Shown here one piece after another: positions 49,452 through 64,000 of a DNA stretch of 64,000 nucleotides. The translations under genes were made by a program, and so were the position numbers. The first letter of the stretch is position 1. Each line of letters starts with the position of its first letter. The notes under the pieces were generated by a model, which had not been told where the DNA came from, searched no databases, and saw only the letters and a program-made list of their open reading frames with translations. The DNA is from Erpetoichthys calabaricus (lineage: Eukaryota > Chordata > Cladistia > Polypteriformes > Polypteridae). The DNA is taken from NCBI RefSeq assembly GCF_900747795.2, contig NC_041402.2, positions 194,604,989 to 194,668,988 on the forward strand, given 5' to 3'.

Positions 49452-49929
49452 TCTCTAGATATAAAATCCAACATACGTCCGTCTGTCTGTCTGTCTACTT
49501 TTCACGAGAGACCTGCTTCACAGATTTAGGTCATAAATTTTTTTTTCTATAATTTGCTTGAACATTCCGGGTTGATTTTGTGACTTCTGCACGAATCCCA
49601 GCGAGGCCCTCCTCACTCACAAGCCCGCCTCAGGGCGTGTATCTTGCATCCGCTTAGCTAGTGAATGAGAAAACTACTTCACGGATTTAGATCAGGTTTT
49701 TTTTTCTAGAATTTTCTTGAACATTCCAGGTGATTTTTGCGACTTCTCCCATCGCGCTAAATATCAGAGTTCGCTTGCAGGAGAGATATATTCATGCTAA
49801 ACCGAGACAGAGGCTGCAGGCCAAGGGGAAGCGTGACCCCAGGGATAGGGAGCTCCTGGGCGTCCTTCTCCTCCTCCTCCTCACTGTCCTGTTTCACTTC
49901 TCGCGGGCGACTTCGCGGATGACAGCTAG
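49452..49929 (+). mobile_element. Non-autonomous Helitron-like element, internally duplicated
   Basis: It starts TCTCTAGATATAAAATCC and ends GACAGCTAG|T at 49929. Two internal segments are near copies of each other: the first around 49520-49580 (TTCACAGATTTAGGTC, AATTTGCTTGAACATTCC), the second around 49675-49745. The same family lies at 57.4-58.0 kb. Confidence 0.6.
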
Positions 49930-50515
49930 TCAATCAATAAAACAATCTGAGCGCAGTTTGCCTGTTTGGGTTGCTTTGTCAGTTTCTTGGCTGGCGAGTC
50001 GGTGAGATCCGCTTGACTTGTTTGTACAGAATTCCTGATTCCGTTTGTCCCCGTAGGATCTCGTCTCCTTCCACCTTTCTTTTCTGCTTTTGTGAATGCA
50101 TTGCACTTTTTCTCCGTATGTCCCCACTACTCATTCCTTATTTCATTCCTAAACAAACCATTCCAGTGTGCTAAAGATGGCGCCCATGCCAATCCCAACA
50201 GAGTGTAATTGCAGACCACAGTACCTATGAGGCCAGTCGTGTAAAGCCCCAGCATCACAAAACGCCCTCCACGTCAGTCACGTAACACCCATCGCACTAG
50301 ACTGTGATTAACATTAGGGCCCCGTCACACCGGGGTTAAGATTAGGGTTGTAGGAGGGTTATCTGAGTCAACGGGCATTTTGTGACTGACGTTGTGGGCA
50401 TCACCTGATCTGTGCCATAGGTGTTATTGCAAGCTGCAGCTAGACTGTTCTCGCCAATCCCACAGTGTGGTGTGATGTATCACTCATTTCCTGTAACCTG
50501 TGAACACCAGGGGTC
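49930..50515. other. Intron 1 sequence, unassigned
   Basis: No exon or repeat family recognised. Confidence 0.35.
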
Positions 50516-50517
50516 GC

Positions 50518-51093
50518 TGTTGCCCCATTAGACCCAACACAGGGTAAAAGAACCAAGAAGGTCTTTTATTTTCTTTCTTCTTTAAATAGATAGATAATAG
50601 TGCCCAAAAGCACCTCTGCCACCATAAACAGGCAAGTAACAAGTATAACAATACTATAAATCACACAAATCTCTCCTCCACACCTCCCAGCAAGCTCTGT
50701 CCTACAACCTCCCAACTCTGGCTCGCTCGCTCGCTGGGTTCCCATCAGTCCTTTATATAGTCCTTGACCCGGAAGTACTTCTGTTCTTCCTCCCACGTGA
50801 CTTGCCAGCACTTCCGCATCAGCTGGAGGATTCAGGTTTTTAATCAGCCCAGAAGTACTTTGGGGCATCTGTTGTCATAGTCCATTGGCACTGCCGGGCT
50901 AGGTGAGAATTTGTTTTCCCACAGCGTCCCCTGGCGGTACCCAGCAGGGCTGTGCTGCCACTCTCCAAGTGCCATAGTGCTGGCATCCGGGGCAACGCTG
51001 CAGTCCAGGGAAGCTACCGTCTATCGTCTTGGGGGAGGCAGTGTCCTTGATAAGCTGCCTTCCATTACTGGAAGGGCTGGCCATCCCTTACAA
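50518..51093 (-). mobile_element. Solo-LTR-like fossil
   Basis: Read on the minus strand it begins TGTAAGG and ends AACA. A TATA-like CTATATAAAGG lies near 50755 and a polyadenylation-type AATAAAAGACC near 50558. A related repeat lies at 58036-58580, sharing the GACCCGGAAGT word and layout. No internal retroviral genes are present. It looks old; the LTR family is unknown and the limits are approximate. Confidence 0.45.
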
Positions 51094-51368
51094 ACCGAGC
51101 AGGAGGTCATGTTTGAAAGTGTCATCTGTGACCTCACACATCCGACTGTTTTTATGCACTTCGTCCAATGCCAGGTGTTTCCATTTTTATTTTTTATTTT
51201 TATTTTTTGCATTTGGTGCGTTGCTAACATTCCCATTTCTAGTCACTGCCATCAACAAGCAGCCTCGTCCTTGTCCACAGTATGCGATTGTTCCCTTCAC
51301 CCCGAGTGGTTACAAAGAATCAGCCATAGACAGGGAGACTGATACGCTCACACAGAGAGAGGCCTCAT

Positions 51369-51420
51369 AGGAAGATTAGCTCAGTCGGTGAGGCACAGAC
51401 CATAAGTGGCACTAACCGCC
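51369..51420 (+). other. tRNA-like box A fragment
   Basis: GATTAGCTCAGTCGGTGAGG resembles a tRNA box A region, but no box B (GGTTCGA) or cloverleaf follows. It is probably a SINE head relic about 130 bases before PRPF4 exon 2. Confidence 0.3.
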
Positions 51421-51569
51421 GGTGCCCAGCCTGCTGACAGCACTTGCTCTTCTTCTCAGTGTGGCATTATATCATCATTTCTTCACGTGAGAGTTTCAAA
51501 ATTATCTCTTTCTTTTCTGTTCCTTCTTCTCCAAACTCGAATGCAGTTGAGCAAAACTTCAGAAGAAAC

Positions 51570-58976
<7,407 letters not shown>

Positions 58977-59193
58977 GTAGGATGGACACCAATTTCTTAA
59001 ATAAAGTAATGATTTTTTTCAAGGCACATTAATGAAGAGATGGAATGATGGTACTTTATTAGCGCCTTAGAACAATTGTGACAGGAAGAGCTCATCAATG
59101 TGATTCACCTGGATTGTCCAAAATAACCAAGTTGAGATCAGAAGGTCCTTAAAGGTCTGCTCTCTACAATACTACTTGATCACTTCTTAAATA
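58977..59193. other. PRPF4 intron 5 start
   Basis: Donor GTAGGA at 58977. The next PRPF4 exon is not found before the window ends. Confidence 0.6.
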
Positions 59194-60378
59194 CACTCAT
59201 CGGCCACTTTATTAGGTACACCTGATCAACTGCTTGTTAGTGCAGATATCTAGTCAGCCAATCACAGGGCAGCGTTTCAATGCATTTTGGCACATAGACA
59301 TTGTGAAGACCACCTGCTGAAGTTCAAACCGAGCATCAGAATGGTAAAGAAAGGTGAGTGAAGTGACTTTGAACAATGGCATGGTTGTTGGTGACAGATG
59401 GGCTGGTCTGAGGATTTCAGACTGAGATTTTCACACACAACCATCTCTGGGGTTTACAGAGAATGGTTCTAAAATGGAAAATATCCACTGAGCGGCAGTT
59501 TTCTGGGCCAAAATACCTTGTTGATGCCAGAGATCAGAGGAGAACACCCAGACTGGTCTGAGCTGATAAAAAGGCAACAGGAACTCAAAAAATCACTCGT
59601 TACAAGCGAGGTGTGCAGAAGAGCAGCTCTCAACACACAAGACATCAAACATTGAAGCAGATGGGGGTTTGGCTACAGCAACAGGAGATCACACCAGGGG
59701 GTGACACTCCTGTCATCTAAGAACAGGCAACTGAGGCTACAATTCACATGGGCTCACCAAAATTAGACAACACACAGCAGATTTGAAAAACGTTACCTGG
59801 TCTGATGAGTCACAATTTCTGCTGCGACATTCAGGTGGTAGGGTCAGAGTTTGGCATCGACAACATGAAAGCAGGGATCCATCCTGCCTTGTATCAACGG
59901 TACAGGCTGCGGCTGGTGGTGATGGCGTAGGAGGATGTTTTCTTGGCACACTTTGGGCCCCTTTGTACCAACTGAGCCTCGTGTAAAAGCCACAGCCTGC
60001 CCAAGTCTTGTTGCTGACCATGTCCACCCCGTTATGACTGCCACCGCACCATGTCACAAAGCTCAAATCACCTCAGACTGGTTTCTTGAACATGACAAGG
60101 AGTTCACTGGACTCAAATGGTCACCACAGTCACCAGATCTCAACGCAATAGTGCACGTTTGGAATGTTCTAGAATGGGAGATTCACATCATGGGTGGGCA
60201 GCCAATAAATCTGCAGCAACTGTGTGATGTCATCATGTCAATATGGACCAGCTTCCTAGAGGAAAGTTTCCAGCACTTTGTTGAATCTGTGTCACAAAGA
60301 ATTATGGCAGTTCTGAAGGTGAAAGGGGGATCCAACCGGAGACTAGCAAGGTGCATCTAATAAAGTGGCCAGTGAGTG
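59194..60378 (+). mobile_element. Tc1/mariner transposon (CACTCATCGGCCACTTTATT ends)
   Basis: The left end is CACTCATCGGCCACTTTATT after TA. The right end in reverse is CACTCACTGGCCACTTTATT. Transposase remnants on the plus strand are VTWSDESQFLLRHSGGRVRVW (59790-59850), TAPCHKAQITSDWFLEHDKE (60030-60100), WSPQSPDLNAIVHVWNVLEW (60119-60180) and AVLKVKGGSNRRLARCI* (60308-60360). The acid D (SDESQ) is present, whereas the E of the usual 'NPIEHLW' reads V here. Frame changes before 59935 split the gene. Confidence 0.85.
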
Positions 60379-61045
60379 TGTGTCTTTTATGTGAAGACAA
60401 AGGTTTCTGACATTTTGTATAACGTGTACCCTTAACAACTTTTTGTCTGTGTTCTTGTTGAAGTATTCATTTTGAAGTAACTGCCTAGATCTACTATGCT
60501 AATGTCTTTTAATAATTTTAAACACTTTGGCTGTGTCCCCTCTTAATCTCCCTTTGCTTGAACTCCTGCATAGTCGTATCTCACAGAACTTCATTAGGCC
60601 TTGTCACTCATCTCTGCCATGTCTTTTTTTTTTTTTTTTGTAATGTGGTGACTGATACTGTGCACAATGTCCCAGATGAGCCCTCACTAGTGCGGTGCAT
60701 CGCTCATTTCTAACCTCCAGGCTGCGCTATTTAACCTCACGTTGAAGGCCTTTGTCCACGGGCAGGATGTCCAAATATCATTTTCATACGGTTGACTTGC
60801 AAGATTTAAACCGTGCATTGTGTTCTCATAACTAACACTTTTACTCCTGCTGAACCAGGAAGTTTATAACTTTAAGATAAAACTCTGTTGGCCTAATAGG
60901 TGTGTGAGTATTTAACTGGGAGCATTATGTCCAAATCTCTGGAAACAGACATTTTTCAGCATATCTCCTGGTAGTGTCCAAGAAATATTTTCTCCCAGAT
61001 AGACACAGCATAATAATGAAGACAAAAAAAATCAAGAATCTTCTT
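60379..61045. other. PRPF4 intron 5, unassigned
   Basis: T-run at 60626-60642. No exon or repeat recognised. Confidence 0.35.
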
Positions 61046-61649
61046 CTATAATAAGCTAGCGTGGCTGTCTGTCCGGGATTTTAAATCACCTGTAGCTCAC
61101 AAACCGTTTGAAGCATTGACCTGAAATTTGGTACACTTATACTACGTGACGTCTACTGTCCGCTTTCTGGGTGATGATTGACCTCCAAGATTATTCCTCT
61201 TTTTATTTTTATTTTATTTATTGTAGAATCAACTCTCGGCAGTGGCCAGCAGGGTGGCGCATGCGTTCGGGCGGCGTTCTCAGTCCTTTCCACCTTCGCC
61301 ATCAATTCCCCTACCTCTTCATATCTTAAATCAGTCTTGAGGGAGATTGAAGACTTAAGTGCCAGCTTAAGTGAAAAATTAAGGAAAACGTACTAAGTGA
61401 TTGCAACACAAACACGGACTTAATCGGTTTTAATGTGAAAAGATGCCGACGGACGAACAGAAGAAGCAGGCCGCGGGGGGAAGTGGGGGGGGAGAGAAGA
61501 GCCGCTCAGAAAGCAGCAAGCGCATGAACCTCTGAGCAAACGAATGATAAAAACGTACAGAGAACGAGTCTGAAAACTAAGAATGCTCAAGTCAAGTGTG
61601 TAACGTGCAGTGCGCCGTTACTGATGTATAATAAAAGGGAAAATCAAGC
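61046..61649 (+). repeat. Unclassified DNA repeat (Helitron-like flank)
   Basis: TTCTATAATAAGCTAGCGTG, CTGTCTGTCCGGGATTTTAA and CCTGAAATTTGGTACACTTA recall the 5' part of Helitron-type repeats. A short open frame (61178-61396, REIEDLSASLSEKLRKTY) has no family I recognise. Confidence 0.4.
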
Positions 61650-61938
61650 AATCTTACACTTCCACGCCTAAATGTTTAAATATATGTCTGTCTGTCCAGC
61701 CCGGAAGTGAGAGGTGGACTCGGGATAAGGATACGCAAACGAGGCGAAACCTCTGAAGAAAGAGTCACTCGCTTAGCCGCTAATGTACAAATGATGCGAG
61801 CACTTCGGCAACACAAAAGCTCCTTGGAAGAGAGACGCCCAGAGTAGTTCCTTTCAATCACCTGACATCTCCACATTTCGATTTTTTTTCCTGATGATTT
61901 CAATAGTTTCTAGGACCCACACGGGCTTACACAGCTAG
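61650..61938 (+). mobile_element. Small Helitron-like element, copy 2
   Basis: It contains GTCTGTCTGTCCAGCCCGGA, AGTCACTCGCTTAGCCGCTA and GTTTCTAGGACCCACACGGG, and ends TTACACAGCTAG|T at 61938. The start is not sharply defined. Confidence 0.65.
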
Positions 61939-61947
61939 TCTTATATA

Positions 61948-63567
61948 CAGTGCGTCCAGAAAGTATTCACAGCACTTCATCCCTTTTTCCACATTGTGTT
62001 ATGTTACAGCCTTATTCCAAAATGGATTAAATTCATTTTTTTCCTCAGAATTCTACACACAACACCCCATAATGACAACATGAAAAAAGTTTACTTGAGG
62101 TTTTTGCAAATTTATTAAAAATAAAAAAACTGAGAAATCCCATGTCCATAAGTATTCACAGCCTTTGCTCAATACTTTGTCGACGCACCTTTGGCAGCAA
62201 TTCCAGCCTCAAGTCTTGTTGAATATGATGCCACAAGCTTGGCACACCTATCCTTGGCCAGTGTCGCCCATTCCTCTTTGCAGCACCTCTCAAGCTCCAT
62301 CAGGTTGGATGGGAAGCGTCGGTGCACAGCCATTTTAAGATCTCTCCAGAGATGTTCAATCAGATTCAAGTCTGGGCTCTGGCTGGGCCACTCAAGGACA
62401 TTCACAGAGTTGTCCTGAAGCCACTCCTTTGATATCTTGGCTGTGTGCTTAGGGTCGTTGTCCTGCTGAAAGATGAACCGTCGCCCCAGTCTGAGGTCAA
62501 GAGCGCTCTGGAGCAGGTTTTCATCCAGGATGTCTCTGTACATTGCTGCAGTCATCTTTCCCCTGACTAGTCTCCCAGTCCCCACAGCGTGATGCTGCCA
62601 CCACCATGCTTCACTGTAGGGATGGTATTGGCCTGGTGATGAGCGGTGCCTGGTTTCCTCCAAACGTGACGCCTGGCATTCACACCAAAGAGTTCCATCT
62701 TTGTCTCATCAGACCAGAGAATTTTCTTTCTCATAGTCTGAGAGTCCTTCAGGTGCCTTTTGGCAAACTCCAGGTGGGCTGCCATGTGCCTTTTACTAAG
62801 GAGTGACTTCCGTCTGGCCACTCTACCATACAGACCTGATTGGTGGATTGCTGCAGAGATGGTTGTCCTTCTGGAAGGTTCTCCTCTCTCCACAGAGGAC
62901 CTCTAGAGCTCTGACAGAGTGATCATCGGGTTCTTGGTCACCTCCCTGACTAAGGCCCTTCTCCCCCGATCGCTCAGTTTAGATGGCCGGCCAGATCTAG
63001 GAAGAGTCCTGGTGGTTTCCAACTTCTTCCACTTACGGATGATAGAGGCCGCTGTGCTCATTGGGACCTTCAAAGCAGCAGAAATGTTTCTGTAATCTTC
63101 CCCAGATTTGTGCCTCGAGACAATCCTGTCTCGGAGGTCTACAGACAATTCCTTTGACTTCATGCTTGGTTTGTGCTCTGACATGAACTGTCAACTGTGG
63201 GACCTTCTATAGACAGGTGTGTGCCTTTCCAAATCATGTCCAGTCAACTGAATTTACCACAGGTGGACTCCAATGAAGCTGCAGAAACATCTCAAGGATG
63301 ATCAGGGAAACCAGGATGCACCTGAGCTCAGTTTGGAGCTTCATGGCAAAGGCTGTGAATACTTATGGACATGGGATTTCTCAGTTTTTTTATTTTTAAT
63401 AAATTTGCAAAAATCTTAAGTAAACTTTTTTCACGTTGTCATTATGGGGTGTTGTGTGTAGAATTCTGAGGAAAAAAAATTAATTGAATCCATTTTGGAA
63501 TAAGGCTGTAACATAACACAATGTGCAAAAAGTGATGATGCGCTGGGAATACTTTCCGGATGCACTG
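61948..63567. mobile_element. Tc1-like transposon with ~150 bp or longer inverted ends
   Basis: The ends are CAGTGCGTCCAGAAAGTATT and, in reverse, CAGTGCATCCGGAAAGTATT, flanked by TA on both sides. The inverted repeats continue through TTATGTTACAGCCTTATTCC and GTTGTCATTATGGGGTGTTG. A second matching block TTTATTAAAAATAAAAAAAC and CATGTCCATAAGTATTCACA follows, so the ends total some 210 bases. The transposase lies on the minus strand. Confidence 0.95.
62169..63184 (-). pseudogene. Tc1-like (DD34E) transposase pseudogene
   Basis: A cut-and-paste transposase of the Tc1 group. From the start MSEHKPSMKSKELSVDLRDR come a paired HTH region (RHKSGEDYRNISAALKVPMS, RTLPRSGRPSKLSDRGRRAL), then KKILWSDETKMELFG (first D) and FIFQQDNDPKHTAKISKEWL (second D), then WPSQSPDLNLIEHLWRDLK (E). 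The spacing between the second D and the E is 34 residues. It ends RLEAGIAAKGASTKY*. One in-frame stop (62903-62905) and one frame change (about 62570-62660) inactivate it; the catalytic triad is otherwise intact. The copy is well preserved compared with the Tc1/mariner remnants at 30.1, 39.5 and 43.1 kb, so it is probably the youngest. Confidence 0.93.
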
Positions 63568-63704
63568 TATAAATGTCAATGCGTGGAAGTGTGTGTGTGT
63601 GTCTGTCTGTCCAGCCCAGAAGTGCGAGGCTACGCGTGAAACTCAAAGAAAGCGTCTCTGTTGCCAAAATGAAACCGCCGCCACTAATACACAACCGATG
63701 CGAC

Positions 63705-63736
<32 letters not shown>

Positions 63737-63781
63737 GTGCTAGAGTTCATGGTTTCTAGGAGCACGGGCTTACACAGCTAG

Positions 63782-63929
63782 TGTAACGTAATAATCCATT
63801 AAAGCAGAACTAAAATGCATATAAAAGAATACAGTTTAATAAAAAGATTATAGAGTTGCACAGCTTATTGAGTACCCAGACCACCATGACACCTCAAATA
63901 CAGATTCAACATCACTGCTGCCTATGCCT
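63782..63929. other. PRPF4 intron 5, unassigned
   Basis: AT-rich sequence with no repeat recognised. Confidence 0.35.
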
Positions 63930-64000
63930 GTGGTGGGTGATACCCAAATCCAGGGCCTGTTCCTGCCTTGTGCCAGGTGCTCCCCAGTTTGGTTCCGGCC
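63930..64000 (+). mobile_element. Diverged SINE 3' segment, cut by window end
   Basis: GCCTGTGGTGGGTGATACCC, then GGGCCTGTTCCTGCCTTGTG and GGTTCCGGCC at the edge resemble the SINE tail (CTGTGGTGGGTTGGCACCC, GGTTCCTGCCTTGTGCCC). It starts at the same 5' point as the pieces at 3517, 31874 and 40477. Confidence 0.55.

Larger units (their letters stand above)
61939..63781 (+). mobile_element. Small Helitron-like element, copy 3, split by Tc1
   Basis: The first 9 bases TCTTATATA (61939-61947) abut the CTAG end of copy 2. The rest (63570-63781) continues AAATGTCAATGCGTGGAAGT, GTGTCTGTCTGTCCAGCCCA and ends TTACACAGCTAG|T. The Tc1 element at 61948-63567 sits between the two parts with a TA duplication. 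Confidence 0.7.

Noticed and set aside
51369-51420. tRNA gene
   Set aside because: Box A-like words only; no box B and no cloverleaf fold.
59000-64000. Search for further PRPF4 exons (start of WD40 part)
   Set aside because: Nothing resembling MKRLEEARLHKE-type sequence or WD repeats appears; only transposons are seen.

Overview
This window looks like nuclear DNA from a ray-finned fish. Its repeats include L2 and CR1 LINEs, a V-core tRNA SINE, Tc1/mariner elements, Helitrons and a 5S-rRNA-derived SINE. The overall style reminds me of polypterids (bichir/reedfish), but that is an impression, not a test. Three host genes are supported by spliced coding exons: SLC31A1 (copper transporter CTR1, + strand, complete CDS), CDC26 (anaphase-promoting complex subunit, - strand, complete CDS) and PRPF4 (U4/U6 snRNP protein, + strand, first 172 residues, running off the right edge). 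From memory, this order and these orientations match human 9q32, so I read it as a conserved gene block.

Layout. 1-10.4 kb is intergenic and repeat-rich: an L2 LINE with its 3' tail, a 1.27 kb TATC array, a Helitron derivative, an L1/Tx1 remnant and a ~69 bp minisatellite. 10.5-11.1 kb and 15.0-15.1 kb are two promoter-like islands, either of which could start SLC31A1. 11.1-23.9 kb would then be its first intron, carrying a second minisatellite tract and a 1.4 kb tandem duplication. SLC31A1 coding exons lie at 23.95-28.50 kb. 28.5-33.2 kb is intergenic with a decayed Tc1 and a fold-back element. CDC26 coding exons lie at 33.46-33.65 and 41.26-41.34 kb; the intron between them holds a piggyBac-like MITE, a 2.8 kb GACA/GATA array and a Tc1/mariner copy. 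A compact promoter at 42.3-42.67 kb, with ZNF143-type and ETS-type motifs, lies between CDC26 and PRPF4. PRPF4 runs from ~42.6 kb to beyond the right edge, its introns packed with CR1, RTE-like and L2-type LINEs, Helitrons placed end to end, LTR-like fossils and Tc1/mariner elements.

The three genes have unrelated cellular jobs (copper import, cell-cycle ubiquitination, splicing), so the linkage reflects conserved order, and for CDC26/PRPF4 probably a shared bidirectional promoter. I found no convincing undescribed gene system. The most interesting material is repeat biology: two large tetranucleotide arrays that share one core motif in opposite orientation, end-to-end Helitrons with a later Tc1 insertion, a fold-back element, and several nested insertions whose target duplications give a relative order of events.
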